Shown piece by piece: positions 52,081 through 64,000 of a stretch of DNA of 64,000 nucleotides. Location: positions 11,055,501-11,119,500 of the forward strand of contig NC_071342.1 in the NCBI RefSeq assembly GCF_027744825.2, written 5' to 3'. The translations under genes were made by a program, and so were the position numbers. Under the pieces are notes generated by a model. That model had not been told where the DNA came from. It saw nothing but the letters and a program-made list of their open reading frames with translations, and made no database searches. The stretch's first letter is position 1. Each line of letters starts with the position of its first letter. The stretch is from Synchiropus splendidus (lineage: Eukaryota > Chordata > Actinopteri > Syngnathiformes > Callionymidae).

Positions 52081-52560
52081 TTTCAGATGGATGGATGAGT
52101 TGGGTGAATAGATGAACCTGGGAAGGTGGATGGGTGTGTGGACACATGAATGAACACATGTTTGAGAGGATGGTGCTTGGATGCGGTAATGAATCGGTGG
52201 ATTAACAGGGGAATTGATGCATGAGTCAGTCCATGGATAAGATGATGAAGGAGTGGATGAGTTGGTCCCTGAGCCTATTGAGGTGTGGAAGGATGGGTGA
52301 AGGAGTGGTTGGACGCTTGGACAGATATGTTGATGGCTGAGCAGATGATGTGTGAATTGAACAGTGAAAGGATGATGGATGAGTGGATGGATTTACGGAT
52401 TGACTGGGGAATGGATGGATGAGTTTTATTAGTGGATGAAAGACTGGATGAATGTGTGTTTGAGTTGGTGAATGAGTGAAAAAGTACTAGGAGATGAGTG
52501 TTTTGAAGTGTGGAAGGATGGTTGGATAAGTGAATGAATTACGGGGACTAACAAGTCAGG
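52081..52560. repeat. Degenerate GGAT/GAAT-type tandem tract
   Basis: For nearly 500 bases the sequence is dominated by GGATGGATGAG, GAATGA and TGGATGA words (for example GATGGATGGATGAGTTGGGT). This looks like an old tetranucleotide array broken up by point changes and indels. Confidence 0.8.
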
Positions 52561-55048
52561 TATATTATTCAACACTCCAAATGTTGTTGCCATTGTTTTA
52601 AATACAATATAAAGATATCAAATTTAAAAAGTGGATGAATAAATGGTTTCAAATTCTGAATGAATGAATGAATCAGCTGGGAGAAACTGGTGTTTCGTGG
52701 TGGAGGACATAGAACATAAAACCCTCATTGTTACAGTGAAGGTGTAAGTGAGCTGACAGTCTGAAGGATTGGAGTGAGCTTGAGTGACTGCACAAACAGA
52801 CTCGCAACAAACAGCCCCGCTGTAAATCCGTCAGGTGGGAAAGCTGCTTTGCTCTCGCTACTGTGAACAATCCTTCAGTTCTGGCCTCTTCTCCCACAGC
52901 TGACCCATTTGTGACCCATTTTCTCGTCATGCCTGATATAAGAAAAGTTTAATCATTGCCGGGAGACACACAAAGAGGATTAACATTCCTGGGTCTCCCA
53001 CACTCAGACGTGGTCCGTCTCCCTGTCGCTCTCACCCCTCTCTTTCTTGCCCTCTTCTCATTACACACTCTCTGTTCTATATCTCTCACCATCACCTAAC
53101 CTTGCTCACTGCACAGTTCAGTCGTCTTTATTGTCATTTCACTCAGTGCTGCGGCAGCGCTGATGATGCACTTTTAATGGCTTTCAAAATGCCGCTTCAC
53201 TTGAGCAGGGATTAGAGAGAAATGTTGCTTTTCTGAATCGTATTTAAAACTTCCGTGACTTTCCGTGAAACTTCCCAATTAGCAACTCTGGGCCCAGTGT
53301 CGCTGACCCCGACAGCCACCGAGAAGCAGAAACTAGAGTCTGCATTCTGGCTCTGTTTCAGTGATGAACGTCTTGTGTTTTCAGTGTAAAGGCCATTGTT
53401 AAGTTTGACTCTAGCACCTGACACCTGACACCGAGAAATTGTGACGTCTCTGAAGCTTTTCATGAAGCCTGACTGGATGGTGTGAATTGAAATCTTTTCA
53501 TGTCACAGCAGCTGACGTATAAACACTCCCAGGCATCTCCACTTTTCTGGATGGAAACATGCCCTCTCAGGTCAACTGAAGACATCATCTCTCCAGTGGA
53601 CCCCAGGTCTGCCCCATGGCAGCTTCCTAGCCGGCAGCAGGTGAACTAGTTCTGATATGAAAAGTCAATGGGGGAAATATATCAAACTTCATAAAAGTTC
53701 ATAAAAACTTCCTATGAGAACTGATGAGCAAAACAACCTGAGTTGTTGAAAACAAATCTGCACGTTTGTAGTGTGCTCACCGAAAACATCGGCTCAGACC
53801 GAGGAACACACATCACGTTACACACACAACTTCTCAATAGTAAACAAGGTTATTAGACACCATTACACTGTAAGATCTAGCGGCGTCGTGCACAACCCAG
53901 TCCAGGGATGGTGGAGCTACTCTGCTACATAGTAGCTTAGTCCAGCTATTAACCATGTTAGCTACGTGATGTAGTCTGACTATGAGAAATTCCTCTCCAG
54001 TAGTCGCACTAAGCTGTTTACATGCATTGCAAAAGTCCAAACTTAGCTGGACTAACGCAATAATTGGGTTTTCTGAGGCGTCAGGTAGCTATTGTCAGCG
54101 GCTCCTGGGATGGACTTTTGCGATCCATGCTATAACACGAGATGAGCCGTGAGACAGAAAAATAAAATCAATAGAAAGACAGTGAAAAGTTCATTGATCG
54201 CCTTCAGGAAAAGTGAACATACAATAATAATAAACTATTACTCTTAAACTAAAGTTAGTTCCTGCCCTAAACCTGATGAAAACCCAAAGGCTGACCATGA
54301 AATGATTTTATCTTTGTGTAGCCGTTGGAGTGGAATCAACACCCAGATTTCTTTCAGCGTCATCTGACTTTGAATATTTATATATTGAGGCAACGTGAGG
54401 GCGAGCAACACACCCATGCTGGCGATGTAGCGGGGTTGTATTTCCAGAGTTTGTTTGATGTGTGATGCTATCTGCTGGATGTACAGTACCACCTCAGTGC
54501 CGTCTCCAGACTGAAGCCAGCCCCAGGCTACACAGTAGAAGCTCAGTTCACCTTTGAAGTCAGTCATCATCAGTCAATGTGCCGTTTCAACATAACTTTC
54601 TCAGCTGTTAATGCTTTTTCTCACTTGTAGTTTTAGATCGAGGAATGAATGAGGTCGGTTCGGCGAACATGACAGAGCTTGAATTTTGTCTTCAAACGCA
54701 TGAATATAAACACAAGCAACCCAAAGTTTGAATAAATAAAATAAGAGGCGATAAAATCACCATTACAGTCTAAAGCCATGTGAAATAGAATGTGCTTTTC
54801 AAAGTGAGACCAGAGAAAACACCAGACTGCTGAAGTTTCAGTTGCAAAGTGTTTCCATTTGGAGCCATCTTTTTCTCTGTCTCATCTCCCATCATGTAGA
54901 CCAACGGGATCACTGACTTTAACCAATGAGGTGTCAGCTGAACTCAGCAGCACCAGACTAAGAATCAGCCGGTGACACCTCAGCGGTGAAGCTGTGTGTG
55001 TCAGATGGGTTGCAAGAAAAAGCTGCACCACCCGGCCGTCTGTGGGCT

Positions 55049-55200
55049 TAAGCATACATGTCCTAGTGAGGTCCTAGTGAGGGGTCTTAGGTGTTTGTGG
55101 GGCCCTTTTGCCAGACCCCACAAGGTCAAGCCTCAATTTGAAGATGAGGGCTTCACAGTAACCAGGTTAGGTGAAGACTAGCCACTAGCATCTGGGACAA
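55049..55200 (+). repeat. Fish dispersed repeat (GTCCCCACAA type), copy C, partial
   Basis: TTAAGCATACATGTCCTAGT, AGACCCCACAAGGTCAAGCC, TCAATTTGAAGATGAGGGCT and GACTAGCCACTAGCATCTGG correspond to the central part of copies A and B. The CCTAGTGAGG segment is duplicated within this copy. Confidence 0.65.
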
Positions 55201-55259
55201 TGGTACAAAGCAGCTTCAGTCCTCCCCCAACACAATATCCCAATGTCAAAGTATCCTCC

Positions 55260-55281
55260 AAAAAAAAAAAAAAAAAAAAAA
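55260..55281. repeat. Poly(A) run
   Basis: Twenty-two consecutive A bases, 60 bases after repeat copy C. No clear retroposon body ends here, so it is recorded only as a homopolymer. Confidence 0.9.
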
Positions 55282-58200
55282 GTCCTGGATCCAAATGCCA
55301 ATCTGGCACAAATGAGGGAAATGTTCTACTGTAACTCTTGATGTTCAAAAATCTTTAAAAACTTCCTAGATCCAGACAGTGCTATGGGTTACACCCGAAA
55401 ATTGGATCATTTCTCCCATGACCCATTCGCATATTTCCTGAAAATATCATCTAAAGTCATCAAGTTATTTTGTATACAGACAAACCATCGCCATCAAAAA
55501 CATGACAATGTTGGTGGAGGTAAAAACGAGGCAATAACTGTAAAGCATGGCATTTTAAATCTCCTTTTAATACCCTCAGAATTGGAGATTCTCTAAAATC
55601 CACATTTTCCATCAGTAAACTGAAGAAACTTATCTGCCTTTAAAGAAGAAGAAATGTTTTTTTTTTTTTTCTTTGAGAACGTAATTATTGTGGCGGTAAA
55701 AGGAGTGGTGTTTTTAACTTTATCTCCGCTCCAGAGTCCGACCCCGGCCTCAGTGTTGCAGCAGCTTTCATGAGTCATAAAGCTGTCTCTCTCATTATCG
55801 CCAGCCGTCAACACACCTATGGTCCACATTAACACTCGCAAAGCGAGTGAGAACTGAAGTTCATCGACAGTTAACTCAATTTCACACACAATTTCAACGG
55901 GATCATTCTAAACACATACACTCTACTCACATTTGGATCCCGTTTTTTTCCTCCTTCCTAAATCAAACTGTCATCTTTGTGGAGCAGCTATTCCAAGCCG
56001 CCGTTCTTTTTTCTTTATAGAGTGTAGTTGTTTTAACGGTTAGATCCAGCTAATAAAACACACACCTGTAGCCCTCCAGATCTAAGCATGAACTGATCTA
56101 TACATAGTGTGTGGCCCACTTTATAGCCCAACATTATACTTTGTTGGATCAAAAGGCTGCTGTCTCCTGATACGGAATATCTCTCTCCACTCTCTGCTGT
56201 CATGGAAACATCATGTTGCTTGCTTTAGCTGGGACAAACTCGTAAAAGCGTATTTTTAGCTGCCGTGAGCTGAAATGTTGTGTCATGTTAGCGGCTGGTA
56301 AACACGGCCCGACCTGCACACTTCAATGACAGAGCGGGTTATTACAAGTGCAAGCATGTGTACAGGCTGAGCCTGTGCGGCACAGTCACAGCGTTGTGCT
56401 CTGATTTTGGCGTAGGAAGATGTAAATTTGTTGACTTGTCCCTCTATATCCACACAACTGACATCAGAAGCTCAGCAATCGGAGGAACAGCAGCTGGAGT
56501 GAGAGAGAGGCACCTGAGAGAGGGACAGAATCCAGGTCGAAAAACAGCGCAAAATATGTTGTAAAGCTGTCTGTCTGTCCCTAACTCATCCATCCATCTG
56601 TCTGCCTGTTGTATGATTTCAAATATTATCCCACACACTGAGGAATTTTGTTTTTATCGTTCCCATGCTTATTATGTGACTCACTTCTGTTGTGTTTTGT
56701 CAATAAAACTGTTCTGGGGAACGACAGAGTGACGACAAAATGAAAGCTACCGGTGTCATTCAGTGCGTCGTACCACACATAAATATTTCAGTCGTGAGTC
56801 TTCGCCTGGCGTGGCTTCTGTCCGAGGGTCGGCCCACGGGGCAGTGCCAATGACATTTTTCGAAGACGACTCATCCAAGATTTGAGTGTTGAGTAAATAG
56901 AGCAATAAAATGAAAATGAGCTGAGCACAGATGAGGAGTTGGTGGTTGCCAGGCAGTGAGGGTCAACGCAGGCTAGAGCAGGGATGAAGGAACAACAGGG
57001 GAGACATGCTTTTGCCTCATTACTTCTTCGACCACTAACTTCATGTTAATGTAGCTGCTTCCTCACTATTCCCCTGCAAGTAAGAGGCTGCTCCGTGCCC
57101 ATTGATGCCAGATATTAGTTGTGTGTTTATGTGTGCCCTGGACCAGAAAAGACTCTTTCATTATAGGCAGGTGTTGACAGACGGAGGCAGATGTTCGGCA
57201 GAGTGTGATGAAGGGGCCTGCCGACCTTGTGCAGATACCTGAAGGTCAAAAGTACCACTCTCAGCGTCCGCATTGAAGAGTCACCCTGAGATGAAGTCAG
57301 AGCTCAGATGGAAATAACATTTTTTTTTTTATCCCTTTTCACGCGGTTAATGGGCTTGTACTCGGACTGAGCTTGAAATTCGATTATGACTCACGTATTC
57401 TGGAGCTTGAGTGTTTTCATTTTAGCCACTTCTAAACCCTGCTCGTCTTTGGGGACCTATATTAAAGCATCCAGCTCATAATCAGACTCTAAAGAGGCGT
57501 GACACTTTTTGAGACGGATAAATTCTCATTAAAGTTTGCCACTGAGCCTTGAAAGTCTCAAGTAAAAAATGAAAAAAAAACTTGACTGGAGAACTGGATG
57601 CTACTCGCGGAGCGACTTCTATCTCCTACCAATTAGAAAGATGGTGAGAGAAGGAAAGGCGCTGCGGTGTGGCCACACTGTGAGGAAAATAATGAGTTGT
57701 TTGGCTCAGCTGGCAAACGAAGAATGCTGCTAGGAACGTCCTGGAGTGCTGCCGCGAGCTGCAGACTGAGACAGCAGAGATGGCTGGAAAGCTGTGCCAG
57801 TAAACAGAAAAACAGAGGGCGAGCGGGGAGAAGGAAGCTTTGGTGTTAAAGTCTTGATATATACATCCAAATAAAAGACGGCTCCGGACAAGCTGAACGC
57901 ACTGAATCATTTTCCAACAGGAGAACTGTGAATTCAGCTTGTGTCCCGACGTCTTCCGCCACTAGAAGAGTCTTATTCAGAGCCTGATTCGGAACATAAT
58001 GGAAGGAGGACCACAAGTTTAGTTCAAAAAACGCTGTGGTGCTGATCAGGTCCATTTCTCCAGGGTTCATTTAATAAGGTGGCCAATGAAGAAAGTCTTA
58101 GAGGACCAACATAATCCGGACATTTGAACTGTGGTGAAAGCAGTGTCCACTCAACAGGTTGGGTGTCTGGCAGAGAGAAGATGTCCTTCTTCTTTGGTGT

Positions 58201-61200
58201 TACCCATCAGGGATTGAGGGAACACGCCAGCCTCCTCTTGACCATCCTAAAGTAGTAGACACACTTTTATGTCTGGTCATTCTCCAGCCCCAACAGTCTT
58301 CATCCACTCCCAATCAAAACCCTACTGTCTTCGTGTTTATCCGTCAAATAAAAGCTGAAACACCTAACTCTTCAAGCATCTCTACACCATGTCCACATGA
58401 CACACATTTATTCCTTACTACCAAAGAAATGGTACAAGATATGAAATGGCTTCACTGGAACAAACTAGTCCTGTATTCAGTTTGGTATCAGTCTTGGTCT
58501 TAACCACTCATTGGTCTTGTTGACTGTATGCTCTGGTCGCAACTACAACACTAGTGTCAGACGTCTCAACAGGGCACTGCTATATTGACCCCCTGTGAAA
58601 TGCTGAGCTGCACTGCTTATGTTGTTTCCTGCGTCCAGAGCTCAGTCACCAGGGGCAAAACTCATTTTGCCCGCTGTTACCATCTTGGGTTGAATTGATC
58701 GGGGCCAAAGCCCAGTTTGTTTATGTGCCTGAGACATATCCCCTTCATCTCTGCCGGTTTCCTAAATCATTCCCTTTGGTTTTCACTACCGTGATTTTAA
58801 TATAAACATAAACATTGTGCATTAGTTACAGTAGGTGACGGGACATAATTCTGTCCTGTATTATGAGAGTATTCTGTAGAAACTCTTCAAGGTGTGTTTT
58901 ACTTTGTCCTCGCATTTTCATTTCATATACTCTCATAACACTGACAGACCTCCTGAGACTCAAAATATCACCATGCAACCCGAATACTCATTGAAAACGG
59001 TCCCAAAGCTTTGCCTTCTTTTGTCATTTTTGGTCTCTGAGCCACCCACAGGATGATGATTTCATCAGCGTAGAATTGAAGTAAGTTTCTTCAGCTGCAA
59101 CTGACTCAAACATATCCAATAGTATTTAAATGTTTTTGGACAAATATGACTCTAGATTTCAGCATTACTAATTCCAGAAAGCCTAGAGTCGCTCTCTGAT
59201 GGACCACTTGTGGAAACCTGTTTCGTCATTCAAACCTCTTTGAACGGACGATGACATAAAAGGTCAGGGTTCATCCCGAGCGCACATTTTTGTTTGATTT
59301 ATTCTTTTCTTTCTTCTTCATCCCACAGACATCAAATAAAAACGTGTGATCAAGCGAAAAAACTAACTGTCCGTTACTAACAGACATGGTGAGTCGACCT
59401 CGAACACAAGCACTGCCACAGTGGCTGACAGATGGACGATAAGAACCCTTTTATTCTGTCTTTAACAGTGCTATTCTGTCTGTCATCCCTTTAACTCTGA
59501 TGTCTCGCAGTAAGATGCGGAACATCCATAGATAAACAAATTACAAGACCTCAAAGAGAAAAAGAAGTACACAAAAAGAAAAATAAATAAAGATGGCAAT
59601 GGGAAAACGGAGCTCAACGAAAAGGTCCCAGGACAGTCTGCTTGTCTTGGCCACAGGTCCCAATGAATATCTTTCTCATGGATTCTGTCCATTTTCTGGA
59701 GGATTACGCTTTTCAAATATCGTATAAGCTGAAGAAAAATGTCAAATTAATCATAGACATCTGTGGGTGAACCTTCTTTACAGCTGTTCCTGCAGCTTTC
59801 TGTCTCCAAGGCTTCGAGATGGATTGGTATTTTATACAGGCCATAAAAACGTCTTGACTGTAAAACATTCCTCTCACCAATAAACAATTTGTCCTATCCA
59901 TTTCACGAAATACGTTCAAGGATCTTACAAGGTGTTTACATGTAATCCTTTTGGGGTGTCGGGTCTGAGAGGGAATTTCAAACGCTGTTTCAAATGGAAG
60001 GGCGTTGCAAGTGTGTGGCAGTGTTCAGCGAGGAGGTGACACTGTGGAGAAGAAGCAAGTGGTGGAGAGCGGCATCTGAGTGACCAAGAAAATGCTGTTT
60101 TAGAGCAGTCGAATGTGTGTTCGTGCTGGTTGGTGAGGGTTTCATTGCCACCAGGGCTTAGGGTAACTGGGTTTGATATTAACATGTAAAGAAGGATGCC
60201 ACTCAGGCGGCAAGGGATAGGGATAGGGTGACCCCAAATCTAACTCGATGTGCAGTTAAGTTACGGTCACATCTGGGTTGTTGTGTATCTTCTGACCATG
60301 CACCACCAATTCCCACTGGATCCAGAGTGATTTTGTTGAGTGTTGCAAATCGACCACAACACATCCAAGCATGAGCACAGCATGGGGGCAGGTGCTCAAG
60401 CTAGAACAAAAGGGTACCTCCTATGAACATCATTCATAGGATTCTTTTTATTATTGGATCTCTTTTTGGGGTTCATAAACATTCTTAATATTCATTTTAC
60501 TTACTTCTGGTCACATCACTGGCTGCAGCTAAAAACCAGGGCAAGCCTTAAACGCAACAAATAAATTGACCGTCTATGTCTTTGTATTGTCTCCAGTATT
60601 ACTTGTTAAAAATAATAATATGAAGGCTGATTCTCTCAAGATCTTAAAGGAATGGCAGAACTGGAGATATAGTTTACTTTAGGAATGAAGACAAATGGGC
60701 TGATGCTTGAGCAACACACGGGCTCCATCTGTGCAGGTGCCTACACCCATGGTGGTGGTAATGCGGGGGTTAAAGATGAAATGTATATAGAATAGTTTAG
60801 TTCGACTGAAGGCTTTGGGTTTCAAAACAACACTAGTGCTTGGTTGCCAACTATCAGCTCAAACCTATCACTTTTGGATTGTTGCAAATTGTCATAAAAC
60901 TCTTCCCAAATCCCAACATCTTGGTGTCTTTAACGCAGGTAACCGTTTGTTTATCATCTCACGGCTTGTACCATCAGCAGCCCCGATACTACAGCACACA
61001 ACCCTCACAACCCACACAACTAAACAATGCGACTTTTCTGATGAAACTTTTTCCATGTGCACATGCTTCCTCCTCCACTGCGGCTCTGCCTTGCCAAACA
61101 TGTGCGGCTCTTCTGAAACGTTGGATCACTCATTAATGTCCATAAACACTTCAAAGCTGAGGAGCGATCGCTGCAGAAAAAACGTTTGGACGTGAATTTG

Positions 61201-64000
61201 GTGGGGTTATTGTTTCAGGCCGAGAGGGAAAGAACAGAACATTTCCTGGCCCCGCCATCTGCCCGTGGAAAGCAATCAGATTATTGAGTCCGCGCAGTCT
61301 GTGCCTGCACATCGGTGACAAATACCAGCACGGAACGTTTGAAGTGCATTTGTGTGGAAACACAACCATGTAGGATTTACTCACATGTCATCTTGGGGTA
61401 TTTTCAAAAGTATATTGTGACTAATTGCTGGATTTCAAATGTCATTTTGCATGGTGACCAGATAACTGGGCTTCTAAAGAAGGACGTATTTGTTTCCAGT
61501 GATGCCTGCGAGGCTGCTGCAAAGGCTGTCATTTACAAGGGCAGATTTAGAATTCTATTCCGTACTAAGTCCGGTTGATTGCAAACGTTGTGGATTACGA
61601 GAATTAAAAACCAAGTGAATTACCTGCTGTACTCGTAAGGAGAAAGAGACGAGGATGAATGTCTGCTTCTTGATCTGGACACAGAAAAAGAAGCGAAGAT
61701 CAGGCAGGCTACTGAGGTCCTGCTGAGATCATCACATTTGTCTCCAGAAATGCACAACAGGAAAACTCAGAGATTAAAGGTAAAATGGGCAGCTTCTTTT
61801 TCAGATTCCACTCAGCGATGAAATCAATATAGAATATTACAAATATGAACAGGACTGAAGGGGTGGCACGTCCTTAAGGCATCATCACTTGGCCAAAATT
61901 GAGATTCAAAAATCTTCTCAAATGCGACAGCAGCTGACAATTGAACACTTTGGATTGGATCAAAGGAATGATCTACTGAGCCTCCTGGAATTTATTTGTG
62001 TGGATACATGTGTTTGAGTTTGTTACTTGAGTTCACATTTCAGTTGAAAGCTGAGCGTCATCTCTCGGCTCACTGTGTTGTGAAGGTACAAGGCCATATT
62101 AAAGGAGTATTAAAGGTTGTATTAGTACAAACTGTTTTTATCTTCATCTCTGCCTTTGATCAGGCCGACACTGTTGAAGTGAAGAGATGAAGTCGACGCT
62201 GAAATGCCTCTGAACCCTCACACATTTTCATCATCGCACCTCAGCACTTGAGTGACAAGCACAGCGGGGGCTCCAGGGGTGTCGTGTACCTCCCAGCAGC
62301 TGAGCGTTTGTGGCCACGACGTGTAGCGCTGGGGTTCATCACGCGCTGTTTCTGATCAGTAGTTTCGGCAACATTAGCTTCTTCTCATCAACAATAACAC
62401 ACCAGGATGTAAATGGACTTGTTACATCCTGCGATGTTTGTGCACATGGCGATGTCAGTGCGTCGGTGTTGCGTGGGCTTTCCGAAGGGCCGTAAATCTG
62501 GGCGCTGACATGTTGGTTCAGTGGGGAAACAGCAGGTTTGGGACACACTGATGGCCTTCGCAGATGGCTTCAGGACCCTGCCCAGGGGAGGCCCGCTACT
62601 CCACCTATTAATTTATTCATTTTCCACTGCCGAGGAGACACTGGGGCCAATGTGATTGTTTCCGAGAGCCAAACTCCCTGCAGGGCGGCGTGGGTGTTTT
62701 CCTCCCCCGTCATTCTTTTCAAACCTGTCTATGTCCTCCTGGGAGTCAGAGCTCTGCTCAGGGGTTTCATTGACAATTTCTCCCCCCAAAAAACGATATT
62801 GAATATGCACTAGGATTGGAAGTGTTATCACCTCCACTCCTAGTCGGGTTGGAACTTTAGCTCATTTGAATTAAGTTCGATATGATGAATTTACGCAGAT
62901 ACGCCGGCTGAATCATATGTGTCGATTTTTCAGTGTAGCAATTCCACAGGTCATTATAAAACGTGATGTCACAACCCAAACATCCATGATGAAGAGTGAG
63001 GTTGAGCTGATGGACAGTAGAAACGTCTGGACACAGGAACAAAAGATTTAGCTTAAATTTAGTCCTTCTGGTTTATATTTTAAAACCTGATAAATTGCAA
63101 TAAATAAATTACAAATTACAAAACCTCCAAAAAAATTATTTTACTTTTTTAAAATTAAGTCCAATTTTAGTTTTTCAAACTGCTGTAATGCAGTACATAT
63201 ATTAAAAATCTTTTCAAGTTTAAGTTAATTTAAATTAAAGCGGAAATATTTTTCATTATAATCATATTTTTTGAAGATTTTCTCCATTTCATTTTTAGTG
63301 TCTTCCTTCCTTGTACACCGTACACCCCTCATAAATCACTATCATTCCTTCCGCTCCTCTCATATTCCATGTATTATTATTAAGATTTTCAACATATCTC
63401 CCCCATTTATTTCAATAAACAATAAAACAACTGTCATTTGTCTCCTTCAAAATTCACCCTTAACTTGACGTTTTCCCTCATTTTCAGATCATAGTTTCTT
63501 TGCTTAAATGGAAAATTTATTTATGTACCTTTTTAATTACAGTGAAATGATTTTCTGGTCATGTTGATCCTCGTGGCTTCGATAACTGGCCCAAATATTA
63601 ATGCAGGTTTCTCACCGATGCGTCTGCGGCAGATAAAAAAAGTTACATTTGTAAAAGTGAATGAATCAGCGAGACTGGCGGCTTATATCTGCTGTAGAAA
63701 GAGTGAAGATGCAGCCGAGGCTGAGGCTCTGTGTTTCCACTTACACGTCTTAAATGTTGCAAGCAAATGCGTGCAAGAAGCTTTTCTTAATGGCGAGGAT
63801 GAATAGGCCCCTGGTTCGCTGTAGGTCGTTTTAATGAGCCACTCCGTCGCTCCGTTAAGCTCATCGACAGAAAAACACACAACAACATGCAGCGTCTTTT
63901 ATGCGTTTGACATTGGCAGCGCGGTCTCCCGGGCTCCGATCCAGTCCGGTCCCTCTTGTCCGTGTGCTGCTGTTCCACCCAGGCTCCCTCTCATTCTTTC

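Overview
The window is nuclear DNA from a vertebrate, almost certainly a percomorph-type teleost fish. It is intron-rich and gene-poor, with GT-AG exon boundaries, many di-, tri- and tetranucleotide microsatellites, and fossil transposon families typical of fish (TIR-bearing MITEs, hAT-like, pogo/Tigger-like, RTE-like and tRNA-headed SINE/L2-tail sequences). There is no sign of bacterial or viral gene organisation: almost every open frame over 60 codons is a chance frame.

One protein-coding gene can be supported. On the minus strand four consecutive coding exons of zmat4 (zinc finger matrin-type 4) lie at 26756-26646, 21205-21113, 13371-13194 and 9200-8943. They join in frame (phases 0, 0, 1, 1) into the first 213 residues plus one base of the next codon. 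These carry three U1/matrin-type C2H2 fingers (C-x2-C-x12-H-x5-H). The last exon or exons, expected to encode the fourth finger and stop, were not found and must lie to the left of base 1. The start exon has a splice acceptor 6 bases before the first ATG, so at least one untranslated 5' exon exists. The only strong CpG cluster in the window (about 40.1-40.72 kb) is the best candidate promoter and first exon, giving a 5' intron of about 13.5 kb.

Layout: 1-8942 is the intron after coding exon 4 (533-bp MITE at 2099-2631, TA microsatellite at 8153). 9201-13193 is intron 3, with an inverted pair of related open-frame fragments at 11514-12000. 13372-21112 is intron 2 (hAT-like element at 14348, antisense RTE-like fragment at 15541). 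21206-26645 is intron 1 (hAT-like element at 25653, old repeats). 26763-40217 is the 5' intron (179-bp near-palindromic MITE at 27159, Tigger-like end at 27361, second copy of the 530-bp MITE at 33906, octamer-containing CNE-like stretch at 28190-28890). 40760-64000 lies upstream of zmat4; no exon was recognised there, and it holds microsatellites, a decayed 4-bp minisatellite-like tract and three copies of a fish-type dispersed repeat. In mammals ZMAT4 is flanked by SFRP1; no sfrp1 exon was found here.

No operon-like or otherwise exotic system was found. The most informative results are the complete reading-frame reconstruction of the fish zmat4 fragment, the structure of several non-autonomous transposons, and two unassigned open frames (54244-54570 and 35993-36202, both minus) whose codon pattern looks better than chance.
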